DNA from: Caballeronia sp. SEWSISQ10-4 2
GTDB lineage: Bacteria > Pseudomonadota > Gammaproteobacteria > Burkholderiales > Burkholderiaceae
Reading direction: 5' to 3'
Assembly (NCBI RefSeq): GCF_030464885.1
Contig: NZ_JALPRJ010000006.1
Span: 124,001 to 188,000 of the forward strand
DNA: 64,000 nt
Shown piece after piece: positions 17,102-25,194 of the stretch. Each line of letters starts with the position of its first letter. Position 1 is the stretch's first letter. The translations under genes were made by a program, and so were the position numbers. The notes under the pieces were generated by a model. It was not told where the DNA came from. It searched no databases and was given only the letters and a program-made list of their open reading frames with translations.

Positions 17102-18112
17102 ATGACTGACGTAACCGGAAACCTGGCTGGCGGTGCTGCTGCATCGACCCCTGCTGCCGCACCCTACGACGCCACCGCCAAACAAAAAGCGCAAGCGAAA
17201 ACGGCACGCATCCCGATCAAGATCATCCCGATCGAAAAGCTGAAGAAGCCGGAATGGATCCGCGTAAAGGCCGCAACGGGAAATTCGCGTTTCACCGAGA
17301 TCAAGCAGATCCTGCGCGAGCACAACCTCCATACGGTATGTGAAGAGGCGAGTTGCCCGAATATCGGCGAATGTTTCGGCAAGGGCACCGCGACCTTCAT
17401 GATCATGGGCGATAAGTGCACGCGCCGTTGCCCGTTCTGCGATGTGGGCCATGGCCGCCCCGATCCGCTGGATGCCGACGAACCGCTGAACCTCGCTCGT
17501 ACCATCGGCGCATTGAAGCTGAAGTACGTGGTGATCACGAGCGTTGACCGCGACGACTTGCGTGACGGCGGCGCGGCGCACTTCGTGGAATGCATCCGGC
17601 AAGTGCGTGAGCATTCGCCGATGACGCGCATCGAAATCCTGACGCCGGATTTCCGTGGCCGTCTGGATCGCGCAATTGGCATCCTGACCGCCGCGCCGCC
17701 GGATGTGATGAACCACAATCTTGAAACGGTGCCGCGTTTGTACAAGGAAGCACGCCCGGGTTCGGACTACGCGCACTCGCTGAAGCTCCTGAAGGACTTC
17801 AAGGCGCTGCATCCGGAAGTGGCGACCAAGTCCGGACTGATGGTCGGTCTGGGAGAAACGGAAGAAGAAATTCTCCAGGTAATGCGCGACCTGCGGGCAC
17901 ATAACGTCGATATGCTGACGATCGGCCAATATCTGCAGCCTTCCGAACATCACCTTCCGGTGCGTTCATACGTCCATCCGGATACGTTCAAGATGTACGA
18001 GGAAGAAGCGTACAAGATGGGTTTCACGCACGCCGCCGTGGGGGCAATGGTTCGTTCGAGCTACCACGCGGATCAGCAGGCTCACGACGCGGGTCTGGTC
18101 GGCGCGATGTAA
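17102..18112 (+). CDS. lipA: Lipoyl synthase
   Basis: The 336-residue radical SAM enzyme inserts two sulfurs into octanoyl chains to make lipoate. Both iron-sulfur motifs are present: the auxiliary cluster set [12 protein letters not shown] and the radical SAM set CTRRCPFC. The C-terminal RSSYHADQ supplies the serine ligand of the auxiliary cluster. It forms an operon with lipB and ends in a strong terminator. The first 30 residues are a low-complexity Ala/Thr extension common in Burkholderiaceae. Confidence 0.97.
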   Translation: MTDVTGNLAGGAAASTPAAAPYDATAKQKAQAKTARIPIKIIPIEKLKKPEWIRVKAATGNSRFTEIKQILREHNLHTVCEEASCPNIGECFGKGTATFMIMGDKCTRRCPFCDVGHGRPDPLDADEPLNLARTIGALKLKYVVITSVDRDDLRDGGAAHFVECIRQVREHSPMTRIEILTPDFRGRLDRAIGILTAAPPDVMNHNLETVPRLYKEARPGSDYAHSLKLLKDFKALHPEVATKSGLMVGLGETEEEILQVMRDLRAHNVDMLTIGQYLQPSEHHLPVRSYVHPDTFKMYEEEAYKMGFTHAAVGAMVRSSYHADQQAHDAGLVGAM

Positions 18113-18140
18113 GTCATCCAGCATCCAGCCTGCGATCAAG

Positions 18141-18168
18141 AAAAACCCACGGAAACGTGGGTTTTTTC
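18141..18168 (+). terminator. Terminator of lipBA
   Basis: CCCACG-GAAA-CGTGGG (18146-18161), flanked by five As and followed by six Ts, is a classic rho-independent terminator with a GAAA tetraloop, 30 bases after the lipA stop. Confidence 0.92.
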
Positions 18169-18283
18169 GTTTCTGGACCCGTCTGTTGGCCTGGAATTCG
18201 TCACGCTCCCCAACGCGATTCAAAAGGGCCAAAAACCTCGGGAAAGCCCGTAGATAAAGCGTCTTAGGGATTACCCGAATGCC

Positions 18284-18299
18284 GTCCGGATGATCGGAC
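18284..18299. promoter_or_regulatory. Likely DctD upstream activating site
   Basis: GTCCG-GATGAT-CGGAC is a perfect inverted repeat; read on the minus strand with flanking bases it gives TGTCCGATCATCCGGAC, close to the TGT(C/G)CG-N5/6-CGGAC form of DctD sites described in rhizobia. It is centred about 100 bases upstream of the sigma-54 promoter of dctA, a normal enhancer distance. Only one clear copy is seen, whereas rhizobial promoters have two. Confidence 0.6.
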
Positions 18300-18391
18300 A
18301 GCGTTCATCTCGAATTCTGGAAACGCAGATTCATGCTGTGGCGAAGCAACAAAAAACCCTTAAAAATCAATGCCTCATGCGTGTCAAAAAC

Positions 18392-18406
18392 TGGCATCGA
18401 CCTTGC
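18392..18406 (+). promoter_or_regulatory. Sigma-54 promoter of dctA
   Basis: TGGCATCGACCTTGC matches the -24/-12 consensus TGGCAC-N5-TTGC with one change and keeps the invariant ten bases between GG and GC. Transcription would start near 18418, leaving a leader of about 150 bases before dctA. The downstream dctBD genes encode the matching sensor and sigma-54 activator. Confidence 0.8.
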
Positions 18407-18457
18407 AATAAGAAAGGCAGGCCAAACAGGCCGAAAAAAATATAGGGAGACAATTCG

Positions 18458-18487
18458 ATGCAACCCATCCCATCCAGCTTTATCTGA
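18458..18487 (+). CDS. Possible nine-residue leader peptide of dctA
   Basis: ATG 18458 opens a short frame reading MQPIPSSFI and stops at TGA 18485-18487. It has a good ribosome binding site (GGGAGA, seven bases before the ATG), better than the one in front of dctA. It lies inside the leader expected from the sigma-54 promoter and upstream of a terminator-like stem. No run of one regulatory amino acid is present, so classical amino-acid attenuation is not evident. Speculative. Confidence 0.3.
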   Translation: MQPIPSSFI

Positions 18488-18502
18488 TTTTGCCGACGCC
18501 AG

Positions 18503-18538
18503 ACGCGCATCGCCGCAGCCAAGCGCCGGCGCGTTTTG
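18503..18538 (+). promoter_or_regulatory. Terminator-like stem in the dctA leader
   Basis: ACGCGC (18503-18508) can pair with GCGCGT (18529-18534), followed directly by TTTTGT; the 20-base loop also contains the self-complementary GCGCCGGCGC overlapping the right arm. It lies between the small leader ORF and dctA and could act as an attenuator. The stem is short, so this is tentative. Confidence 0.3.
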
Positions 18539-18565
18539 TCTCACCCCATTTGCGATACGCCGACC

Positions 18566-19864
18566 ATGCCTGGAACTACTGTGAAGAAACCCTTTTATAA
18601 AGTCCTGTACGTGCAGGTGCTTGTGGCTATTGCCATTGGCATTGCGCTCGGGCATTTTTATCCCGCGCTCGCCACCGAAATGAAGCCGCTCGGCGATGGG
18701 TTCATCAAGCTCATCAAGATGGTGATCGGCCCGATCATCTTCTGTACGGTCGTAACCGGTATCGCCGGCATGGAAGACATGAAGAAAGTCGGGCGCGTGG
18801 GCGGCAAGGCGTTGCTGTACTTCGAAGTCGTCTCCTCCTTCGCACTCGTGCTCGGCTTAGCCGCTACGCATCTGCTGAAACCGGGCGTGGGCTTCAATAT
18901 CGATCCCGCTACGCTCGACGCCAAAGCGGTCGCTTCGTACGCCGCCAAGGCGCACGGTCAGACGACGACCGATTTCCTGATGCACATCATTCCGGACACG
19001 CTCACGTCAGCGTTCGCGCAGGGCGAAATCCTGCAGATCCTGCTGATCGCGCTGCTGTTCGGCGCGGTGCTGGCGACTGCGGGTGAGAAAGGCCGAGTGG
19101 TGACGGACTTTATCGAAGGGCTGTCGCATATCCTGTTCGGCATCGTGCGCATCATCACGAAGCTGGCCCCGATCGGCGCGTTCGGCGCAATGGCGTTCAC
19201 CATCGGCAAGTACGGCATCGGCTCGCTCGTGCCCATGCTCAAGCTGATCGGCACGTTCTATCTGACGTCCATCGTGTTCGTGGTCGTCGTGCTCGGGATC
19301 ATCGCGCGCCTCGTGGGGTTCAACATCCTGCGGTTCGTTGCGTACATCAAGGAAGAAATGCTGATCGTGCTGGGCACGAGCTCGTCGGAAGCCGCACTGC
19401 CACAACTGATGCTGAAGCTTGAAAAGCTCGGCTGCTCGCGCTCGGTGGTGGGCCTCGTGGTGCCGACCGGTTATTCGTTCAACCTCGACGGCACCAACAT
19501 CTACATGACGATGGCCGTCCTGTTCATCGCCCAGGCCACCAACACGGACCTGACGTGGACGCAGCAACTGACGCTGCTCGCCGTGACCATGCTGACGTCG
19601 AAGGGCGCAAGCGGCGTGACCGGTGCTGGCTTCATCACGCTGGCCGCAACGCTCGCTGTCGTGCCGACCATTCCGCTGTCGGGCATGGTGCTGATTCTTG
19701 GCATCGACCGTTTCATGAGCGAGTGCCGCGCGCTGACGAATATCGTCGGTAACGGCGTGGCAACGGTCGTGGTGTCGGCGTGGGAAAAGGAACTCGATCG
19801 CGACAAACTGCGCGATCAGCTCAAGCACGGCGCGGTGGATACCGAAGCCGAAACCGTGTCCTGA
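18566..19864 (+). CDS. dctA: C4-dicarboxylate transporter
   Basis: A 432-residue sodium- or proton-coupled symporter of the DAACS family that imports succinate, fumarate and malate. Typical motifs: [19 protein letters not shown] at the start, [17 protein letters not shown], the serine-rich re-entrant loop [11 protein letters not shown] and [12 protein letters not shown]. Eight membrane helices plus two re-entrant loops are expected. ATG 18566 gives [15 protein letters not shown] 18581 is an alternative and neither has a strong ribosome binding site. Expression is predicted to need sigma-54 and DctD. Confidence 0.95.
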   Translation: MPGTTVKKPFYKVLYVQVLVAIAIGIALGHFYPALATEMKPLGDGFIKLIKMVIGPIIFCTVVTGIAGMEDMKKVGRVGGKALLYFEVVSSFALVLGLAATHLLKPGVGFNIDPATLDAKAVASYAAKAHGQTTTDFLMHIIPDTLTSAFAQGEILQILLIALLFGAVLATAGEKGRVVTDFIEGLSHILFGIVRIITKLAPIGAFGAMAFTIGKYGIGSLVPMLKLIGTFYLTSIVFVVVVLGIIARLVGFNILRFVAYIKEEMLIVLGTSSSEAALPQLMLKLEKLGCSRSVVGLVVPTGYSFNLDGTNIYMTMAVLFIAQATNTDLTWTQQLTLLAVTMLTSKGASGVTGAGFITLAATLAVVPTIPLSGMVLILGIDRFMSECRALTNIVGNGVATVVVSAWEKELDRDKLRDQLKHGAVDTEAETVS

Positions 19865-19919
19865 TGGTTCGTGATCCATCAAGTAGCGACTAGTTGATCG
19901 CAGAAAGGAACACACGGCA

Positions 19920-21929
19920 ATGAAAGCGGCGAAGCATTCTGTGGCGGATGCTTCGCCGCGTCCGTTTACGCAGGTATCGACGCAGGTATCGACGAATGCA
20001 GCGTTCGAAGCAGCGCGTGCCACAATCGCGGGATCGCATCGTCTGGAACCCGTTCACGTGACGCGTCGTTTGCTGGTTTTCCTGCTCCTTCTCGCGGCGC
20101 TTGGCGGCGTGTGCGCGCTCACCTGGAGCATTGCGTGGCAGCGCGGCCTTGATGCCTTGCGTCAAAACGCTGCGGCGCGCGTCGACCGCACGACGGCCGA
20201 GCTGAAAAGTACGCTCGACCGTTACGAATATCTTCCTTATCTGCTCGCGCGCCATCCGTTCGTGCAGGAAGTTCTCGCGGATCCGAACCCGCGCTTCACT
20301 GCGCGCGCGGACCGTTATCTCGAAGACCTGAACACGCACGCGCGCGCGACAGCGACGTACATCATCCAGTCGAACGGCCGCTGCGTGGCGGCGAGCAACT
20401 GGGACAGCCCAGATACTTTCGTCGGCGCCGAATATTTGTTCCGGCCATATTTCGTCGATGCCGTCAAAGGCGGCACAGGCCGCTTTTTCGGGCTCGGTAC
20501 GATCTCGCGCGAGCCGGGATATTTCATCTCGCAGCCGGTTTTGAAAGAGGGCACGAGCGACATCATCGGCGTGGCGGTGGTCAAGCTGAACCTGGAGTGG
20601 CTGCAAGGCGCCGATGCTTCCGAGCCGCTGCTGGTCACCGACGATCACGGCGTGATCTTCCTGTCGTCGGTGCCGGCGTGGAAATATCACACGCTGCGGC
20701 CGTTGCCGAAGGACATCGAGGCGTCGGTGTATTCCGCGCGGCAGTACGCCCAGCATCCCATTACTGCGTTGCCGATCACCATCGTGCGCACGCTCGAGGG
20801 CGGCGCGCAGATTGTGCGTGTGGGTGGCGGACGCGACGCGCCGAGCTTTCTCGCTACGCAGCGCGCGCTGGGCGAACCGGACTGGCACCTGATGACGATG
20901 GCATCGCTCGATCCTGCGGTCGATGCTGCGTGGAGCTCGACCATTGTGACGGCGCTGGTGTTTGTGTCGCTGTGTTTGCTCGCGTTCTACTGGCGCATGC
21001 GGCGTGCGCGCGTGCGCGAAATGATCCGCAGCCGCGCGCTGTTGCAGACTGCGTATGCCGAGTTGAACGAGCGGGTAGCGGAGCGGACGGCGGATTTATC
21101 GGAGACGAATGCGTTGTTGACCAAGGAGGTCAGTGAGCGCACGCGGGCCGAACAGGACCTGCGCGCCGCGCACGACGAACTGATCCAGGCGAGCAAACTG
21201 GCGGCGCTGGGTCAGATGGCGGCGGGCATCACGCATGAGCTGAACCAGCCGCTCGCGGCCTTGCGCAGTTTCTCCGACAACACCCGCGTGCTGATCGAGC
21301 GCGGCGATCATGTGGCGGCGAATGAGAATCTGGAGGCGATTGCCGCGCTGACGGAGCGGATGGGGAAGATCACGAATCAGTTGAAGTTATTCGTGTCGAA
21401 GGCGCGTCCGAAAAGCGCTCGCACCGATGTTGGCCGCGCATTGCGCAACGTGCTCGCGATGCTGCAGCCGCGGATGAAGAACGTGGTGCTTGCGTTCGAC
21501 GCCGAACAACGCGCTGATGTCAGTCCACCGCTGTATGTGGGCTGCGAGGATCTGCGGCTCGAGCAGATCCTGATCAACCTGATTGGCAACGCGCTGGACG
21601 CGGTAGCAGCGTGCGATGCCCCGCGCCTCGAGATCGAGTTGGTGACCCGCAAATCGACCGTCGATATCGTGGTGCGAGACAATGGGCCGGGCATTCCGCC
21701 CGATGTCTTGCCGCGTCTTTTCGAGCCTTTTTTCACGACGAAGGAGATGGGACACGGCTTGGGATTGGGACTGGCGATCTCGTCCGCCATAGCGCGCGAC
21801 TACGGCGGCACCCTCGTGGCGCGTAATCTGGTTCCGCAGATGGAAGTGGATGGACCGGAGGGCGGCACGCAGGCGGACGCGGACCGTTCGCACGGGGCAG
21901 AATTCGTGATTACGCTGAGGCGTGCGTGA
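19920..21929 (+). CDS. dctB: C4-dicarboxylate sensor histidine kinase
   Basis: A 669-residue membrane sensor. A transmembrane helix near residue 50 (LLVFLLLLAALGGVCAL) and a second near residue 345 flank a periplasmic double-PAS sensor (DRYEYLPYLLARHPFV, FFGLGTISREPGYFISQPV). Then come a coiled coil, the HisKA box GITHELNQPLAALRSF with H439, and an ATPase domain (NLIGNALDA, DNGPGIPP, GLGLGLAI). It phosphorylates DctD in response to dicarboxylates. The first 45 residues are poorly conserved in character and begin with a perfect 12-base hairpin, so GTG 20058 is a possible alternative start. It follows dctA by 55 bases. Confidence 0.93.
   Translation: MKAAKHSVADASPRPFTQVSTQVSTNAAFEAARATIAGSHRLEPVHVTRRLLVFLLLLAALGGVCALTWSIAWQRGLDALRQNAAARVDRTTAELKSTLDRYEYLPYLLARHPFVQEVLADPNPRFTARADRYLEDLNTHARATATYIIQSNGRCVAASNWDSPDTFVGAEYLFRPYFVDAVKGGTGRFFGLGTISREPGYFISQPVLKEGTSDIIGVAVVKLNLEWLQGADASEPLLVTDDHGVIFLSSVPAWKYHTLRPLPKDIEASVYSARQYAQHPITALPITIVRTLEGGAQIVRVGGGRDAPSFLATQRALGEPDWHLMTMASLDPAVDAAWSSTIVTALVFVSLCLLAFYWRMRRARVREMIRSRALLQTAYAELNERVAERTADLSETNALLTKEVSERTRAEQDLRAAHDELIQASKLAALGQMAAGITHELNQPLAALRSFSDNTRVLIERGDHVAANENLEAIAALTERMGKITNQLKLFVSKARPKSARTDVGRALRNVLAMLQPRMKNVVLAFDAEQRADVSPPLYVGCEDLRLEQILINLIGNALDAVAACDAPRLEIELVTRKSTVDIVVRDNGPGIPPDVLPRLFEPFFTTKEMGHGLGLGLAISSAIARDYGGTLVARNLVPQMEVDGPEGGTQADADRSHGAEFVITLRRA
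19926..19959 (+). repeat. Perfect 12-base hairpin at the 5' end of dctB
   Basis: GCGGCGAAGCAT (19926-19937) pairs with ATGCTTCGCCGC (19948-19959) around a ten-base loop, starting three bases after the annotated ATG of dctB. It may be the intercistronic stem of dctA that lowers read-through or protects the dctA mRNA, or it may control dctB translation. Confidence 0.6.
19968..19991 (+). repeat. Two tandem copies of a 12-base unit in dctB
   Basis: ACGCAGGTATCG occurs twice head to tail and encodes TQVSTQVS in the weakly constrained N-terminus of DctB. It is probably slippage in a region under little selection and supports doubt about the annotated start. Confidence 0.6.
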
Positions 21930-22015
21930 CGAGAGGCGAGTCAGCACGGGCCACATGCTGAGAAAATACGTCCTTTTGCGCTGAAAAGAGCAACACCCAG
22001 CAGGAGTAAAAACCA

Positions 22016-23356
22016 ATGACCACAGGCCTTCAGGTGATCTTCATCGAAGACGATGAACTGGTACGCCGCGCAAGCGTGCAAAGCCTCCAGCTCGCCGGTT
22101 TCGATGTCACTGCATTCGGCAGTGTGGAGGGGGCATCGCGCCTGATCGATGCCAGTTTTCCCGGCGTGATTGTGAGCGACATCCGCCTTCCGGGTGCGAG
22201 CGGGCTCGACCTTCTGGCGCAGTGCCACGAACGCGCGCCCGAAGTACCGGTCATCCTCGTGACAGGCCACGGCGACATCTCGATGGCCGTCCAGGCGATG
22301 CGCGACGGCGCCTACGATTTTATCGAAAAACCATTCGCGTCGGAACGGTTGATAGAAGCGGTGCGCCGCGCGCTGGAGCGTCGCAAGCTCGTGCTGGAAA
22401 ACCGCGCTCTTCGGCGCGAACTTGCCGGCCAGAGCAGCGTGGCGCCGAGAATCATCGGACGCAGCCCGGCTATCGAACAGGTGCGCAAGCTGATTGCGAA
22501 CGTCGCGCCAACTGACGCCTCCGTGCTGATCAATGGCGACACCGGCGCCGGTAAGGAATTGATCGCGCGCAGCCTGCACGACCTGTCGCCGCGCCGGGAC
22601 AAACCGTTTATCGCGGTGAATTGCGGCGCGTTGCCCGAGCAGATGTTCGAGTCGGAGATGTTCGGCTACGAGGCAGGCGCGTTCACCGGTGCGCAGAAAC
22701 GGCGTATTGGCAAGCTCGAACATGCGTCGGGCGGCACGTTGTTCCTCGATGAAATCGAAAGCATGCCGCTCGCGCTGCAAGTCAAACTGCTGCGCGTGTT
22801 GCAGGACGGCGTGCTGGAGCGGCTTGGTTCGAACCAGCCTATTCGCGCGAATTGCCGCGTGATCGCGGCCGTGAAGGGCGATATGGCCGAGCACGTCGCG
22901 GCGGGTACGTTCCGGCGCGACCTGATGTACCGGCTGAACGTGGTGACGATCACGCTGCCGCCGCTCGCTGAGCGCCGTGAAGACGTGGTGCCGCTGTTTG
23001 AACACTTTTTACTCGATGCCGCCGTGCGCTACGAGCGCCCGGCACCGCTGCTGAGCGATCGCCAGCGCGCTGAACTGATGCAGCGCGACTGGCCGGGCAA
23101 TGTACGCGAACTGCGCAACGCGGCGGACCGGATGGTGCTGGGCATTATCGATGAAACCGGCGTGCCGCTCGAAGCCGCCACGCAGTCGCTGAAAGAGCGC
23201 ACGGAGCATTTTGAGCGTGCGGTGATCGGGGAGGCGCTGGAGCAGTGCGGTGGCGTGGTAGCTGCGGCGGCTGACCGGCTGCAGCTCGGCAAGGCCACGC
23301 TCTACGAGAAGATCAAGCGGTATGGGCTGGCGGTGAAGGGCGAAGGGGAGCGGTAG
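22016..23356 (+). CDS. dctD: C4-dicarboxylate response regulator, sigma-54 activator
   Basis: A 446-residue NtrC-family activator. The receiver domain has E11, D12-D13 and the phosphoacceptor D55 (IVSDIRLPG), with K near residue 104 (EKPF). The AAA+ domain shows Walker A GDTGAGKE, the sigma-54-binding loop GAFTGA, Walker B GGTLFLDEIE and an arginine finger region RRDLMYRLNV. A Fis-type helix-turn-helix closes the protein (AAADRLQLGKATLYEKIKRY). It should bind the inverted repeat upstream of dctA and drive its sigma-54 promoter. GGAG nine bases before ATG 22016 supports the start. Confidence 0.95.
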   Translation: MTTGLQVIFIEDDELVRRASVQSLQLAGFDVTAFGSVEGASRLIDASFPGVIVSDIRLPGASGLDLLAQCHERAPEVPVILVTGHGDISMAVQAMRDGAYDFIEKPFASERLIEAVRRALERRKLVLENRALRRELAGQSSVAPRIIGRSPAIEQVRKLIANVAPTDASVLINGDTGAGKELIARSLHDLSPRRDKPFIAVNCGALPEQMFESEMFGYEAGAFTGAQKRRIGKLEHASGGTLFLDEIESMPLALQVKLLRVLQDGVLERLGSNQPIRANCRVIAAVKGDMAEHVAAGTFRRDLMYRLNVVTITLPPLAERREDVVPLFEHFLLDAAVRYERPAPLLSDRQRAELMQRDWPGNVRELRNAADRMVLGIIDETGVPLEAATQSLKERTEHFERAVIGEALEQCGGVVAAAADRLQLGKATLYEKIKRYGLAVKGEGER

Positions 23357-23397
23357 GGGATTCTTGATCGTCACCGCGTGTCATGTTTCCCAAAAAC

Positions 23398-23430
23398 AAA
23401 ACGCCCGCTGACTTGTCAGCGGGCGTTTTC
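23398..23430. terminator. Bidirectional terminator between dctD and the TlpA gene
   Basis: AAAACGCCCGCTGA (23398-23411) pairs perfectly with TCAGCGGGCGTTTT (23416-23429) around CTTG. With A-runs and T-runs on both sides it can stop transcription from both convergent genes. Confidence 0.92.
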
Positions 23431-23459
23431 ACTTCTCACGACATCAAGCCGAACTGCCT

Positions 23460-23996
23460 TCAGGCTGCGTTCAGTGCTTTGTCCAGAAGTGCATCGAGTT
23501 CTTCGAACGTCGGCTCACCGACATAACGCTTCAGGATCTTGCCGTTCTTATCCACGACAAACGTGGTCGGCGTCAGCTGGACGTTGCCGAACTGCTTCGC
23601 GGCGCTGCCGTCGTCCATGGCGACCTTGAACGGCAGGTTGCGCGTCTGCGCGTAGTTGGTTACGTACATCGGCGCGTCGTATTTCATCGCCACTGCGACG
23701 AATTCCAGTCCGCGGCCCTTGAAGCGGTTGTACGTGTTGACCATTGCCGGCATCTCTTTCATGCAGGTTTCGCAGTCGGTCGCCCAGAAGTTGATCAAAT
23801 AGACCTTGCCCTTGAGATCCGTCGATGTCGATATTTTTTGGCCCGACAACAGCGTGAACGTGGCGTCCGGAACGCGTTGCTGTCCGCCGAACGCAAAATA
23901 GCCGCTGCACGCGATCACGCCGGCGGCGATCGCCGTCACGATGTAGCGCAGCGGGCTCTTGCTGCGTCCCGGTGAGACCTGTGAATTCTCTGACAT
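23460..23996 (-). CDS. TlpA-family thiol:disulfide reductase
   Basis: A 178-residue membrane-anchored thioredoxin-like protein. An N-terminal helix (YIVTAIAAGVIACSGYFAFGG) holds it in the inner membrane with the domain in the periplasm. The redox motif is WATDCETCMKE (CETC), followed by the cis-proline region TPTTFVVDKNGKILKR. Family members reduce apo-cytochromes, CuA sites or Sco proteins; with an oxidase locus in the same window this is possible but not shown. I use ATG 23996, since upstream in-frame sequence is unlike the family. Confidence 0.9.
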   Translation of the reverse strand: MSENSQVSPGRSKSPLRYIVTAIAAGVIACSGYFAFGGQQRVPDATFTLLSGQKISTSTDLKGKVYLINFWATDCETCMKEMPAMVNTYNRFKGRGLEFVAVAMKYDAPMYVTNYAQTRNLPFKVAMDDGSAAKQFGNVQLTPTTFVVDKNGKILKRYVGEPTFEELDALLDKALNAA

Positions 23997-24200
23997 GAAA
24001 ACCTCGAGCGTGCTCGGTTGAATCGCGACGACGCCAGCCTGACTGGATGCCCCGCATTTTAGCGCCAATCCCGGAAAAGCGTTCTGCGTGCGGCTTGGTG
24101 TGGGGCGTTTGCAAGGCAGGGCGTTATCCAGTACAAAACTCGACGCCAACGTATCAGGGGCCAGCAGCGGATAATCACGGTTTTCCCCGCAACATTTCTC

Positions 24201-24806
24201 ATGATCCGAGCTTTTTCACGCACCTTGACGCGCGTCGTCCCGCAAAACTCCCCGCGCACCCTGTTCAAATCGACCGCCACGGCAACGGCCGTGCTGTTCG
24301 CCGCCGCCGCGCTGTTGGCCTGCACGCCGGCTTACGACTGGCGCACGATCCAGAACAACGACGACGCCTACGAAGTCACCTTCCCGGCCAAGCCGCGTTC
24401 TGACGCACGCGATATCGACATTGCCGGGAAGCCGATGCACATGAAGATGCAGATGGCCGAGGCGGGCGACGCTGTGTTCGCCGTCGGCACCGTCGACTTG
24501 CCCGATGCCGATCCGGCGACCCAGCGCGCCGCGCTCGATTTTCTTCAACAAGGCTTGGCACGCAATCTCAATACCGTGCCCGCTGCACATCCGGTCCAGA
24601 TTGACGTGGCGGCCGGCGGCCACTTGGTTGGCGCCGAAATTGCCATGAGCGGCACGAGCGGTGATGGCCCAAAAAGCGAAACGCGTCAGATCCGGGCGCG
24701 TTTCATCGCCAAGGGCACGCACGCGTACCAAGTCGCGATCGTCTCGACCAAGGCACCGCCGCCCGATCAAATCGATCAGTTTTTCTCCTCGTTCAAACTT
24801 TTTTAA
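24201..24806 (+). CDS. Putative lipoprotein of unknown function
   Basis: A 201-residue protein with a signal peptide (ATATAVLFAAAALLAC) and probable lipidation at Cys41. The mature part starts with YDWRTIQNNDDAYEVTFPAKPRS, has alternating strand-like stretches and ends QIDQFFSSFKLF. I do not recognise a named enzyme domain. The N-terminus has an unusually long 22-residue charged lead before the hydrophobic core, so a later start is possible. Widespread small lipoproteins of this kind in Burkholderiaceae have no assigned role. Confidence 0.75.
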   Translation: MIRAFSRTLTRVVPQNSPRTLFKSTATATAVLFAAAALLACTPAYDWRTIQNNDDAYEVTFPAKPRSDARDIDIAGKPMHMKMQMAEAGDAVFAVGTVDLPDADPATQRAALDFLQQGLARNLNTVPAAHPVQIDVAAGGHLVGAEIAMSGTSGDGPKSETRQIRARFIAKGTHAYQVAIVSTKAPPPDQIDQFFSSFKLF

Positions 24807-25194
24807 GTATTTGCACGAAACAGCGCCCATTCGTTCGCAGATATTTCTCTAATTGGCAGACACGAAGCGAACGTCTCGGGCCTGAGAAATTGCGCAAGCA
24901 TTTCGAGCTAAAACTAGGATTTGTCTCGGTTTTTTAAGCTATCCACAGAGGCTGTGGATAACTTTGTGGAAAACTTCACCGCACCCTCGCCAAGCGCCCG
25001 TCCGACGCGGCTTTCGTTACTTTGACTCGATTCGTGGCAGTCTAAAATAATCAATAAAATCAATGGTCTGTGGATCATTGCCAAAATTGGTGTTTGATCA
25101 GATGTTAAAGAAACAAAGAACGATGCAATGTGTATAAGTCAAGTCTTGACACGCGATTTTTCTTTTTGCCAGGCGTCGCGGCTTCCGTGGTGGT
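24807..25194. other. AT-rich convergent intergenic region with DnaA-box-like sites
   Basis: This 388-base gap lies between two converging genes and so needs no promoter for either, yet it is AT-rich. Four 9-mers are within one mismatch of the DnaA box TTATCCACA: 24939-24947 (plus), 24953-24961 (minus, exact), 24965-24973 (minus) and 25069-25077 (minus). The first two form ATCCACAG-AGG-CTGTGGAT. A TTGACT at 25022-25027 with TAAAAT at 25043-25048 (15-base spacer) and TTGACA at 25146-25151 may mark an unannotated transcript. No coding frame is convincing. Confidence 0.5.

Noticed and set aside
24807..25194. A chromosomal replication origin
   Set aside because: DnaA-box-like sites are present but there is no dnaA, dnaN, parAB or repA gene and no AT-rich 13-mer array; kept only as a DnaA-related finding.
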